Positions 55,627-64,000 of a DNA stretch of 64,000 nt are shown one piece after another. Both the position numbers and the translations under genes were made by a program. The stretch spans positions 2,221,501 through 2,285,500 of the forward strand of contig NZ_CALSBP010000002.1 in NCBI RefSeq assembly GCF_943373825.1, read 5' to 3'. The notes beneath the pieces are model-generated. The model did no database searches and was not told the DNA's origin. It saw nothing but the letters and a program-made list of their open reading frames with translations. This DNA is from Aquimarina spinulae (GTDB lineage: Bacteria; Bacteroidota; Bacteroidia; Flavobacteriales; Flavobacteriaceae). Each line of letters begins with the position of its first letter. Positions within the stretch are counted from its first letter, which is position 1.

Positions 55627-55926
55627 CTATGACATTGGTAATATCTCTATTACTTTACCATATACATTTTTGGTCCACCCGTTAAGGCGTCCTCGGTTAT
55701 TACCGATCAGCAATCCTCGTTTAGCATTTTTTCCTTTGACCAAATGCGTAAAACAGTTCCCTCTCACTTTACAAAAAACAATGTCTCCTGCTTCGCAATC
55801 TTCCCAATGTACGGGTTCAAGTATTACAGGTTGTTTTGATTTTAAGATGGGTAACATAGAATTACCAGGTTCTTTGGAGACAATAGTCTCACCATTCAAT
55901 AGTTTTTGAATTTTCCAATTCATCAT
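55627..55926 (-). CDS. Small S24/S26 peptidase-like protein
   Basis: This 99-residue protein has the fold elements of the LexA/signal-peptidase catalytic domain: GNSMLPILKSKQPVILEPV with the candidate Ser, then GDIVFCKVRGNCFTHLVKGK with a candidate Lys, and GLLIGNNRGRLNGW. It lacks DNA-binding and membrane segments. Stand-alone forms may process or bind partner proteins. The start could be either of two adjacent ATGs (55926 or 55923). Confidence 0.75.
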   Translation of the reverse strand: MMNWKIQKLLNGETIVSKEPGNSMLPILKSKQPVILEPVHWEDCEAGDIVFCKVRGNCFTHLVKGKNAKRGLLIGNNRGRLNGWTKNVYGKVIEILPMS

Positions 55927-56099
55927 ACATAGTTTTAAAAATTAAACATAAATTCATAAACTATGGAGTATGGTATTCTATATCAATTGAATTCCAAAGA
56001 ACTTGTACAAAAGTAGGCATTTAACTTGAATTATCCATAACTCTTAGTTAACGGTCGTCTTATTTAGGCAAATCTATACTTTAAACATCTTTCAAATGG

Positions 56100-56119
56100 A
56101 TCCCAGCCTACGCTGGGAT
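56100..56119. repeat. Short hairpin repeat near the end of CHAT gene A
   Basis: ATCCCAGC and GCTGGGAT form a perfect 8-bp stem around CTAC. It is followed by GACAACTCAAA. A related element lies at the same place behind CHAT gene B (59532-59573), so it marks the border of the duplicated block. Confidence 0.6.
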
Positions 56120-56144
56120 GACAACTCAAATAATTAAACAAATA

Positions 56145-59100
56145 TCAAGTATTGTTTGTTCTCCTCCTATACAAAAACACCACCAAGAGTATAGCTGCTA
56201 CAGCTCCCAATCCTAAAATCCAATACAGTTGGGTATTGTTATTAAACTGCATTGCAGTAGTATCTCCTACCAGGTAAAATCCTCCCCAATAAAAAGGATC
56301 TGTACGATTGATATTAGCAGTACTTAGGTATTGTAGTTTAGCTTGCTGTAAGGCTTTACCTTTATGCATTCCTGCCTTAAGATTGGTGTAGAAATATTTC
56401 ATTAACTCTGGTGTGGTTTGATCCGATACCTCCCAGCTGGTGAGTAACAAACTTTTGGTCCCCGCATACCGAAAAGCAGTACCCAAACTCATAATCCCTT
56501 CTCCTTTGGCAATCTTACCACTACCTGTATTACAGGCACTAAGTACAGTGAGTTCTGCAGGGATATCCAGAGCAAACAGCTCATGACTATAGAGTAGGTT
56601 GTCTTCTATGGTGTCTTTACTCTTGGTAAAATAGAGTTTAGAGTTCTCTGGGCGTTCGTTATCTACCTCTCCATGTAGTGCAAGGTGTAGAATGTTGTAT
56701 TGACCTGCATTGCTCTTAAAATTAGCTTCTATAGCTTGTGATCCAAAATAGTATTGCCCATCGATAATATCAGAAATGGCCTTGATCTCTTTACGGGTTC
56801 CTGGTAGATCATCACCAGCATCTCTTAGAGTGGCCATACTCATTGTACGGGAGTCTGTAGTTTGAGTACTATCTGAAAAAGAAAATGCCAGGCATTCTTG
56901 TAATGGTTTAGTTTCTGGATCACTTTTAAAAGAATTAAATAATAGTGTTGCAGCATTGGCATAGGTAACCGCATACTCTTTAAGTAAATAAGATAAAAGG
57001 GCTGGATTATTAGAATCATCTTTTTGAGTGAGTATTAATTCAAAATTAAGATGCCATAATGGTCCATCGGGGATAATGATGAGTTGATCTCCAACCAATT
57101 TATCTTTAATCGGTGCTATAAGTGTATTATACAAAGCATATGCTTGTTGTTTATATACTCCTGTATTTTTGGCAATAATACTTTTACGAAATGCCTCAAT
57201 TTGCTTGGTAAGTTTTGGAGTAGATAGTTCTTGTACATTAATTTCATGTTTAGAAATTGTAAAAGCATAAGTAGTACTATCTTCTGTAAAAAATTCTACT
57301 ACTGTGGTCATATCATCCAGTTGTTGTTGGATATCACCAGCCGATATAACATCATTTTTATATTTAAGTTGATGGTACTTGGGGTAATTTTTTTCTAAAT
57401 TCTCTGTCAATGAATCTTGTCGCCTATTAATATCAAATAGTTTATTCTCATAATAGGTAACTTTTGAAGTATCGATCTCTTTTTCTGACTGCTCTTCTGT
57501 GATTTTGGATTGATAAAAAGATCTGTTGGTTCTTAGTTCTTTTTCTAATGCCACTAAGTCTTCAGGTAGTCCTACGAAGTTTTTAGCAACCGAGGTATTC
57601 AACAATTCTTTTAAGGTGTTGGCTTTACTCTTTTCGACGTAATGTATCGCTTTTTCTAATGGTTTTGGATCTTGTTTGTTTTTATATAATAATTGCGCCT
57701 TAATTGCATCTTTATAGATTTCTTTTGTTTGTTTTGCGAACCATACTTTATCCTGATAATTCTGAAAAGATTGTCGGATATGACTGATCAATATATCTGC
57801 TTTTTTATAGACTATAATACTTTGATCAAGTTCCTTTATGTTGTTATTTTTTAAGTATTGTAATTGTAACGTTTTGGCTTTTTCATGAAGAGCTTCTAAT
57901 AGTAATTTTGACTCAAAAAAATAATTTGGATCAAAAGTATTCTCTAAAATCATCTTATCATCATTTTTGATATTATTTAGTAATGCCTTGTTAAAATAAA
58001 AAAGTGCTTTCGGGTACTCTTTTAATTCTTTATAAGTTATCGCAGTTTTAATGTAAGAATCAACCGTAAGCATATGTTGTTCTCCATATTCATTTTGCAG
58101 AATGCTTAAATTCTTTTGATAATATAATAATGCATTATCATACTCCCCCTTTTTAAGGTAGAGATCTCCAATGTTTTTATATGATTTTGTGTTTTCAAAA
58201 TTATTTTTATCAAAGATTGTACTACGTATTTCTAAAGCTTTTTTAAGATAATTTAATGCTGTATCATACTCTCCTTTATCAGTATAAACGTTTCCTATAT
58301 TTGTATATATATTTGCAACTTTATCATTGTTTTTCCCATATGAATCCTTATAGATTTGTAATCCTTTACTATAATATTGTAATGCCTTATCATACTTTTT
58401 TATATCTCGAAAATTAACCCCAATATTCATATAAACATCTGCAACCTTTGGATGATGTTTTCCATAGAAATCAAGCCTTATATGTAGGCTCTTTTTAAAG
58501 TATTGTAATGCTTTATCATATTCTCCTTTATTAATTAAAACAACTCCTATATTAACATATGTTACAGATAATCCTTTTAAATCTTCTTTTTCAGTATAAA
58601 TCGCCAAAGCTTTTTGATAATAATTCAAAGCATTATCATCTTGTCTAAGGTCAGAATAGGATGTACCAATATTAGTATAACCATGACCCACTTGAAGATG
58701 ATTTTCTCCAATTTTTTTGATTATTATTGCAAGATTTTTTTTATAATATTCAAGGGCTTTAAAATCTTTCCCAAGGCTATCATAAAAAACACCAATATTA
58801 TTATATGCGTTCGCGGTTTTTTGATGTTCAGCACCAAAAATAGTTAAGTTTATCTCTAATACCTTTTTTTGAAAACGTATAGCCTCTTGATAATCAGATA
58901 TATAATAATGTATTATCGCTAATTTACCATATGATATTGCAATATCAGGATGGTTTCCATGAAACAACTTCTGTTTAATTTTTAATGCTTTTTGAAAATA
59001 AGGTAAAGCTTTATCATAATTGGGAATTCCTTGATAATAATTCCCAATATTATCATACGCTCTAGCTTCTTGAAATGTATTTTTTCCAATATAGTTAGAA

Positions 59101-59417
59101 TTGATCTCTAATACTTTTTTAGCACTAGAGAGCGCTTCTTCAAGTTTTCTGTTTCGCCATTGATTTTCTGATATTCCATTATAACATGCTGCTAACCTTT
59201 CCCAGGTTTTTGCATTTTTATAAATAGGCAATGCTTTTGAAAAGAATTCTATAGAACTATCATACTTCTTATCTATTAATAAAGAATCTGCCTTTTTAAA
59301 GTATTGTGATGCTATTAATGTATCATTTGTTACTTGTGCATAAGTACTATATGATAGAATCGTGAAAAAAGTAATCCAAAAAAGAAAAACTGAAAAAGTC
59401 AATTGTATTTTTTGCAT
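56145..59417 (-). CDS. TPR-CHAT protein A, exported and membrane-anchored
   Basis: This 1090-residue protein has a signal peptide (QLTFSVFLFWITFFTILSYSTYAQ). Residues about 30-500 hold ten or more TPRs (AYDNIGNYYQGIPNYDKALPYFQKAL and similar). A linker with coiled-coil character leads to the CHAT domain in the last third. The caspase-like dyad is His915 (LALHGEVDN) and Cys962 (LSACNTGSG). A C-terminal membrane helix (YWILGLGAVAAILLVVFLY) and RRR tail end the protein. CHAT domains are caspase-like proteases; here the domain should face the periplasm. The C-terminal third is almost identical to protein B. Confidence 0.88.
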   Translation of the reverse strand: MQKIQLTFSVFLFWITFFTILSYSTYAQVTNDTLIASQYFKKADSLLIDKKYDSSIEFFSKALPIYKNAKTWERLAACYNGISENQWRNRKLEEALSSAKKVLEINSNYIGKNTFQEARAYDNIGNYYQGIPNYDKALPYFQKALKIKQKLFHGNHPDIAISYGKLAIIHYYISDYQEAIRFQKKVLEINLTIFGAEHQKTANAYNNIGVFYDSLGKDFKALEYYKKNLAIIIKKIGENHLQVGHGYTNIGTSYSDLRQDDNALNYYQKALAIYTEKEDLKGLSVTYVNIGVVLINKGEYDKALQYFKKSLHIRLDFYGKHHPKVADVYMNIGVNFRDIKKYDKALQYYSKGLQIYKDSYGKNNDKVANIYTNIGNVYTDKGEYDTALNYLKKALEIRSTIFDKNNFENTKSYKNIGDLYLKKGEYDNALLYYQKNLSILQNEYGEQHMLTVDSYIKTAITYKELKEYPKALFYFNKALLNNIKNDDKMILENTFDPNYFFESKLLLEALHEKAKTLQLQYLKNNNIKELDQSIIVYKKADILISHIRQSFQNYQDKVWFAKQTKEIYKDAIKAQLLYKNKQDPKPLEKAIHYVEKSKANTLKELLNTSVAKNFVGLPEDLVALEKELRTNRSFYQSKITEEQSEKEIDTSKVTYYENKLFDINRRQDSLTENLEKNYPKYHQLKYKNDVISAGDIQQQLDDMTTVVEFFTEDSTTYAFTISKHEINVQELSTPKLTKQIEAFRKSIIAKNTGVYKQQAYALYNTLIAPIKDKLVGDQLIIIPDGPLWHLNFELILTQKDDSNNPALLSYLLKEYAVTYANAATLLFNSFKSDPETKPLQECLAFSFSDSTQTTDSRTMSMATLRDAGDDLPGTRKEIKAISDIIDGQYYFGSQAIEANFKSNAGQYNILHLALHGEVDNERPENSKLYFTKSKDTIEDNLLYSHELFALDIPAELTVLSACNTGSGKIAKGEGIMSLGTAFRYAGTKSLLLTSWEVSDQTTPELMKYFYTNLKAGMHKGKALQQAKLQYLSTANINRTDPFYWGGFYLVGDTTAMQFNNNTQLYWILGLGAVAAILLVVFLYRRRTNNT

Positions 59418-59531
59418 GAATAGTATATTTAGTTGATGGGTAAATAACTAAAAACGTTAGTCTTGTTATGTTTATTTCATGCATCCTTTTATATAAAAAA
59501 ATGAATTCGATTGTAGAACACTTAATCATGA

Positions 59532-59573
59532 ATCCCAGTCCCGTTCTTCAACGGCATGATAAAGTACTGGGAT
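59532..59573. repeat. Nested hairpin repeat between the CHAT genes
   Basis: The outer stem ATCCCAGT/ACTGGGAT (59532-59539, 59566-59573) encloses an inner hairpin CCGTT-CTTC-AACGG (59541-59554). The right arm and the following GGGATGACAATTCAAA match the repeat behind CHAT gene A. Confidence 0.6.
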
Positions 59574-59598
59574 GACAATTCAAATGATTAAATAAACA

Positions 59599-62500
59599 TC
59601 AAGTATTGTTTGTTCTCCTCCTATACAAAAACACCACTAAGAGTATAGCTGCTACAGCTCCCAATCCTAAAATCCAATACAGTTGGGTATTGTTATTAAA
59701 CTGCATTGCAGTAGTATCTCCTACCAGGTAAAACCCTCCCCAATAAAAAGGATCGGTACGATTGATATTAGCAGTACTTAGGTATTGTAGTTTAGCTTGC
59801 TGTAAGGCTTTACCTTTATGCATTCCTGCCTTAAGATTGGTGTAGAAATATTTCATTAACTCTGGTGTAGTTTGATCCGATACCTCCCAGCTGGTGAGTA
59901 ACAAACTTTTGGTTCCCGCATACCGAAAAGCAGTACCCAAACTCATAATTCCTTCTCCTTTGACAATCTTACCACTACCCGTATTACAGGCACTAAGTAC
60001 AGTAAGTTCTGCAGGGATATCCAGAGCAAACAGCTCATGGCTATAGAGCAGATTATCCTCTATGGTGTCTTTACTCCTGGTAAAATAGAGTTTAGAGTTC
60101 TCTGGGCGTTCGTTATCTACCTCTCCATGTAGTGCAAGGTGTAGGATGTTGTATTGACCTGCATTGCTCTTAAAATTAGCTTCTATTGCCTGTGATCCAA
60201 AATAGTATTGCCCATCGATAATATCAGAAATGGCTTTGATTTCTTTACGGGTTCCCGGTAGATCACCACCAGTATCTCTTAGTGTAGCCATGCTCATTGT
60301 ACGCGTCTCTGTAGTTTGAGTACTATCAGAAAAAGAAAACGCCAGACATTCTTGTAATGGTTTAGTTTCTGGATCACTTTTAAAAGTAGTAAACAACAGA
60401 TTTGCAGAATTGGCATAACTAACTGCATATTTCTTAAGCAAATACGATAAGAGAGTTGGATTATTAGAATCGTCTTTCTGGGTGAGTAATAACTCAAAAT
60501 TAAGATGCCATAGCGGTCCATCGGGGATTATGATCAATTGATCCCCGACTAATTTATCTTTAACCGGTGGTATAAGTGTATTATACAAAGCATATGCTTG
60601 TTGTTTATATGCTCCTGTGTTTTTGGCAATAATACTTTTACGAAATGCCTCAATTTGCTCGGTAAGTTTTGGAGTCGATAGTTCTTGTACACTAATATCA
60701 TGTTTAGAAATCGTAAAAGCATAGGTAATACTATCTGCAGTAAAGTATTCTAATAAAGTAGTTTCTTGATCTAACTTTTTTTGAATATCGACAATTGAAA
60801 TTACTTTGTCATTATACTTTAAATGGTAATATTTAGGGTAATTCTTTTCTAATACCTCATTTAATGAATCTTGCTTCCTGTTTATACTAAATAATTTATT
60901 TTTGAATTCTATTAATTTACTTGATTCAGATTTTTCTTTTTGGATTTTTGATTGATAATAGGATCTGTCAATTTTTAATTTTTTTTCGAATTTTATTATC
61001 TTTTCAGGTAATCCTGAAAACCTTTTAGAATCATTATTAATCAATTCTATTAAAGTGTTTGCTTTACTTTTTTCAGAAAAATAAAGAACATCTTGTAAAT
61101 CTAAAATATCATTATTGTACAGCAACATTGATCCTTCTATCCCAATCTTATTAATATCTTTAGCCTTTTTAGAAAAAAATACTTTGTCCTTGTAATTCGT
61201 ATTATGAAACCTTGCAAAACGTATCAAAGAATCTGAAATTTTACATTGTTTCTGGCTTTTCAAAAGGTTATTCGTATTCAAGTTTTTTCTGTATGCCAAT
61301 AAATATGCTTTAGCTTGCCCTTCATAAGAACTCAATAAAACATTATGATTCAAAAAATTAGAAAACTTTACTTCTGTTGAAGAATTAGACCTTAGGTTTG
61401 ATTCAACTGCTTTTTTGAAGTTAGAAATAGCCAAAATATAGTTATTATTAGCCAAATTAGCATTTCCTATTAGGTTGTAAATATGAGATACTCTAGGGTT
61501 ATTTTCTCCATATTCACTAATTCTTATTTCTAAGGCATCTTGAAGGTATTTTAAGGCAAGATCTATATTCTTACCTCTAGTATATAATTGACCTATTTCT
61601 TTATAACTATTGGCAAGAGATACATGACTTCCTTTATATCTTTTGTTTTTAATCTTTAGGGATTTCATGAAAAATTGAAGCGCTTTATCCTTTTCATCTT
61701 TAAGCATATATACTGTTCCTAAGTTATTATAACCATCTGCAATAGCGATATGACTTTCTCCATAAATTTTTTCTTTTAAATCAATTGATTTTTTTAAATA
61801 CTCTATTGCTTTTATATAATTGTCCATTTCTTTATAAATAAGCCCCAATTTGTTATAAATAAAAGCAAACTCTCTATCGTCTTGATTGTTTTTTTCTAAT
61901 AGACGAATGATTCTCTGGTTGAAGTCAAGAGCCATATTCAAACGCCCTGTAAGATGATATATACTGGCAAGATTATAATAAACAAGATAAAGCTCTAAGT
62001 GATCCTCTCCTAACTCCTTTCGGATCATTTTTGAAGTCTTCACTAATATTTCTGACGCCAGGTCATAAAGCCCTTGTTCTTTGTATGAATTGGCCAGGTT
62101 AACATTAACTTTTCTTAGTTTTAAATGACCTTCACCAAAAAAAGATTTTTCAATAGCTAATACTTTATTTTGATACTTGATTGCAGTATCAATTTCTCCC
62201 TTAATATAATGATATACTCCCAAGTTACCAATAGAAAGACTTGTTTGTAAATTGTTTTCGCCAAAATATTCTTTTCTGATGTTAAGACTTTTTTCAAAAT
62301 TATCACGTGCTTGTTCGAAATTCCATTTTCGGAGATGATAATGCCCCTTTATATCATAGATATCTGCTATTTTATAATGACTAGACCCATGATGTTTAGT
62401 AATTAAAGCAAGTGCCTTTTCAACATTTTTTCTTACGTCTTCATACTTACCTTTATAAATATTTATCCTGGCCAAATTAATATAGAAATTGTATAAATCT

Positions 62501-62967
62501 GAAGGGTATTGAAAAGCTAGTTTTTCTCGAATGTTTAATGCTTTTTTATAATATTCTTCGGCTTTTTTATTATTGGATTTTATGTAATAATAATAATCTC
62601 CTAAATTATCCAGAACTTTTGATTTTTGCTGATCTAATTTATGAGTATAACATAAAGACAATGCCTGTCGCATAGAAGACATTGCCTTTTCATCTTCAAT
62701 TAAAAAGATGTAGTTTGATGACAATCCGTTATAACAAGCTACAACACGTTCCTGGGCTTTGGCTTTTTCATAAATAGACAAAGCTTTTTTAAAATAAACG
62801 ATAGAACTATCTGAATACCTATGTACCAATAACGAATCTGCTTTTTTATAATATTGAAAAGCTGGTAAAGTATCATTTGTGACTTGTGCATGAGTAGCCT
62901 GTAACGATAGCATACACAAAATAATAGAGAAAAAGGAGGTTAGAAAAATCGATGATAATTTTTTCAT
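59599..62967 (-). CDS. TPR-CHAT protein B, exported and membrane-anchored
   Basis: This 1122-residue protein has a signal peptide (SIFLTSFFSIILCMLSLQATHAQ), many TPRs (about 35-560), a helical linker and a CHAT protease domain with His947 (LALHGEVDN) and Cys994 (LSACNTGSG). It has the same C-terminal membrane helix and RRRTNNT tail as protein A. The TPR regions of A and B differ a lot while the CHAT parts are nearly the same, so the two may receive different signals but share one output. Start is ATG; it is the upstream gene of the pair. Confidence 0.88.
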   Translation of the reverse strand: MKKLSSIFLTSFFSIILCMLSLQATHAQVTNDTLPAFQYYKKADSLLVHRYSDSSIVYFKKALSIYEKAKAQERVVACYNGLSSNYIFLIEDEKAMSSMRQALSLCYTHKLDQQKSKVLDNLGDYYYYIKSNNKKAEEYYKKALNIREKLAFQYPSDLYNFYINLARINIYKGKYEDVRKNVEKALALITKHHGSSHYKIADIYDIKGHYHLRKWNFEQARDNFEKSLNIRKEYFGENNLQTSLSIGNLGVYHYIKGEIDTAIKYQNKVLAIEKSFFGEGHLKLRKVNVNLANSYKEQGLYDLASEILVKTSKMIRKELGEDHLELYLVYYNLASIYHLTGRLNMALDFNQRIIRLLEKNNQDDREFAFIYNKLGLIYKEMDNYIKAIEYLKKSIDLKEKIYGESHIAIADGYNNLGTVYMLKDEKDKALQFFMKSLKIKNKRYKGSHVSLANSYKEIGQLYTRGKNIDLALKYLQDALEIRISEYGENNPRVSHIYNLIGNANLANNNYILAISNFKKAVESNLRSNSSTEVKFSNFLNHNVLLSSYEGQAKAYLLAYRKNLNTNNLLKSQKQCKISDSLIRFARFHNTNYKDKVFFSKKAKDINKIGIEGSMLLYNNDILDLQDVLYFSEKSKANTLIELINNDSKRFSGLPEKIIKFEKKLKIDRSYYQSKIQKEKSESSKLIEFKNKLFSINRKQDSLNEVLEKNYPKYYHLKYNDKVISIVDIQKKLDQETTLLEYFTADSITYAFTISKHDISVQELSTPKLTEQIEAFRKSIIAKNTGAYKQQAYALYNTLIPPVKDKLVGDQLIIIPDGPLWHLNFELLLTQKDDSNNPTLLSYLLKKYAVSYANSANLLFTTFKSDPETKPLQECLAFSFSDSTQTTETRTMSMATLRDTGGDLPGTRKEIKAISDIIDGQYYFGSQAIEANFKSNAGQYNILHLALHGEVDNERPENSKLYFTRSKDTIEDNLLYSHELFALDIPAELTVLSACNTGSGKIVKGEGIMSLGTAFRYAGTKSLLLTSWEVSDQTTPELMKYFYTNLKAGMHKGKALQQAKLQYLSTANINRTDPFYWGGFYLVGDTTAMQFNNNTQLYWILGLGAVAAILLVVFLYRRRTNNT

Positions 62968-63208
62968 AAGAGAGCTTTAATCGATAAACGTAATTATAGT
63001 TTTATATTTTATCACATACATAGTTCTATCTCTTTAAAGAGAAGTGTACTGTTCTAAAAAATAGATCACCTAATAAAAGTATGCTCCTCTTTTAGATGAT
63101 CTTTGGGTAGGATTGATAACAAAGATATAGGTTTATATCTTTTTAGTATTCATTTTTTGTTCTTGCCTATGAACAGATTTGATGTAGCGTTTACTTTATA
63201 ATGAACTC
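62968..63208. other. Upstream region of the CHAT pair
   Basis: A TATCTTTG box on the minus strand (63127-63120) could be the -7 element of CHAT gene B, with a leader of about 150 bases. No -33 partner is clear. No coding sequence is seen. Confidence 0.4.
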
Positions 63209-63245
63209 ATCTTAACTTTTTCTAGAAAATAGAAAAAGTTAAGAT
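63209..63245. repeat. Perfect 16-bp inverted repeat
   Basis: ATCTTAACTTTTTCTA and its exact complement surround GAAAA. It is AT-rich and lies 20 bases before the next, GC-richer hairpin. Confidence 0.6.
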
Positions 63246-63265
63246 TTAAAATTTCTTGTCACACT

Positions 63266-63306
63266 GAGCCCTTCGATAAACCTGTCCTGAGTTTATCGAA
63301 GGGCTC
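63266..63306. repeat. Perfect 16-bp stem hairpin with CCTTCGAT motif
   Basis: GAGCCCTTCGATAAAC (63266-63281) and its exact complement (63291-63306) enclose nine bases. A partial extra copy, AGGACAAGCTTGTCGAAGGGC, follows directly. Repeats with CTTCGA/TCGAAGG and CTGAG blocks are a common dispersed type in Bacteroidota. Confidence 0.65.
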
Positions 63307-63776
63307 AGGACAAGCTTGTCGAAGGGCTTTCAAGTCTGCGTTTTCAAATGTCTTGGACAAGCTACTATTGACGTATTTAATAATGATTTATTTTTCATAA
63401 ACTTATATACTCATAAATTTCATCTAATTTCCTTTGATTCGGCTTTCTGTTCATTTTAGTTCACAAGGTTTTTATTTGATAATATTGAGTTCGTGAATCT
63501 ACGATTTCTTTGCTCGCCCGGCAGCAAACAGAAACAAAAGAAAAGGCACTTTTTCAAGGTATTTTTCAGTTGTACTGAAAACCAGTTTTGTGTTGCTAAA
63601 ATCTTTCCAAGGCTTCAAGATTTTCTAACGCAAAACAAATCTTATACTGGTGAAAAAGATTTTCAAAGCCCTGCTTTGGAACGTCAGCTTAAACACTGGA
63701 TAAAATATATTGGATGTCTCTAGCTGACAATTATAAACTTAACTAAACGATATTGCAGACTCAGGATGAAAGATAT
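63307..63776. other. Region without a supported gene
   Basis: A 76-codon frame beginning at a GTG (63493-63723) is present, with several Cys and many Lys/Phe, but it matches no family I know. It may be a decayed repeat or non-coding. Confidence 0.35.
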
Positions 63777-64000
63777 ATGTACATCATCAACCATAGAAAC
63801 AATTTAAAAACGAAAAACTATGAAAGAGTAAATCCTATCATTGTAAACCAATACCAGGACAAATTAAAAGTTGTAGACTTAGGGCGATACCCCTTTACAA
63901 CACCCTTCGAAGCGTTACTGAAGTCCTTCGAAGACTGCCTTTATGGCCTCGAACCACAAAAATTATCACTTTTACCCCTCCTGCCAAGCCCTTTATGCCA
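63777..64000 (+). CDS. Possible gene start running off the window
   Basis: From ATG 63777 a frame stays open to the window end (74 codons): MYIINHRNNLKTKNYERVNP, then VDLGRYPFTTPFEALLKSFE and a Leu/Pro-rich end. No domain, signal peptide or promoter is recognised. The open frame is long for this AT-rich DNA, but base composition is irregular, so it may not be coding. Confidence 0.25.
   Translation, partial: MYIINHRNNLKTKNYERVNPIIVNQYQDKLKVVDLGRYPFTTPFEALLKSFEDCLYGLEPQKLSLLPLLPSPLC

Noticed and set aside
63493..63723. 76-codon frame with many Cys and Lys residues
   Set aside because: Starts with GTG, has no recognised domain, promoter or neighbours, and lies in a repeat-rich stretch; not enough support for a gene.

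Overview
The window is AT-rich chromosomal DNA of a marine-type Flavobacteriaceae bacterium (Bacteroidota). Several things support this: promoters of the form TAnnTTTG, no obvious Shine-Dalgarno sites, and family content such as DUF4270 and TonB-dependent-receptor lipoprotein systems, a stand-alone GT5 'glycogen synthase', M61/S41/tricorn/S9 exported peptidases, and a bioF-DUF2007-bioD-bioA operon. The gene set resembles Aquimarina-like genomes, but the genus is a guess.

Region 1 (1-10.8 kb) is the accessory part. It opens with the 3' end of an ABC exporter, followed by two paralogous small helix-turn-helix proteins. After these come eight short precursor peptides with a conserved leader ending in Gly-Gly (one in Gly-Asp) and unrelated cores, a small membrane peptide, two proteins I do not recognise, and a C39-like/VKOR/thioredoxin fusion that probably makes disulfide bonds. 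Four promoters in this region share one architecture: a palindrome GTCTCA-N5-TGAGAC, then exactly 10 nt, then a TAnnTTTG-like box (TATCATTG three times, TAAGTTTG once). This looks like a small, co-regulated family of secreted peptides with its own exporter and regulators. A ninth, Cys-rich GG peptide lies alone at 51.0-51.2 kb on the minus strand.

Region 2 (10.8-21.1 kb) holds a JmjC/cupin-like protein and biotin synthesis genes (bioB, then bioA, bioD, a DUF2007 zinc-ribbon protein and bioF), with a ketoacyl synthase, an exported hydrolase and membrane proteins between them. Region 3 (21.5-34.1 kb) is rich in exported hydrolases: a tricorn-like protease, a membrane-anchored phosphatase, an M61 peptidase, an S9 peptidase and an alpha/beta hydrolase. 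It also has a DUF2975-DUF2975-HTH operon with a perfect operator-like palindrome in its promoter.

Region 4 (34.2-53.7 kb) is mostly core genome: a LytTR membrane regulator, atpD-atpC, a sterol-desaturase-like protein, a TonB receptor with an SGNH lipoprotein, glmS, a DUF4270 lipoprotein, a GT5 protein, panC-panD with a flippase-like membrane protein, an esterase-like protein lacking the expected serine, radA and an aldo/keto reductase. Region 5 (53.8-64 kb) has small unknown proteins and two tandem TPR-CHAT proteins whose 3' thirds and downstream flanks are nearly identical, with hairpin repeats at the duplication border. The last kilobase is repeat-rich and has no gene I can identify with confidence.

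No rRNA, CRISPR array or intact insertion sequence was seen. No tRNA was recognised by eye.
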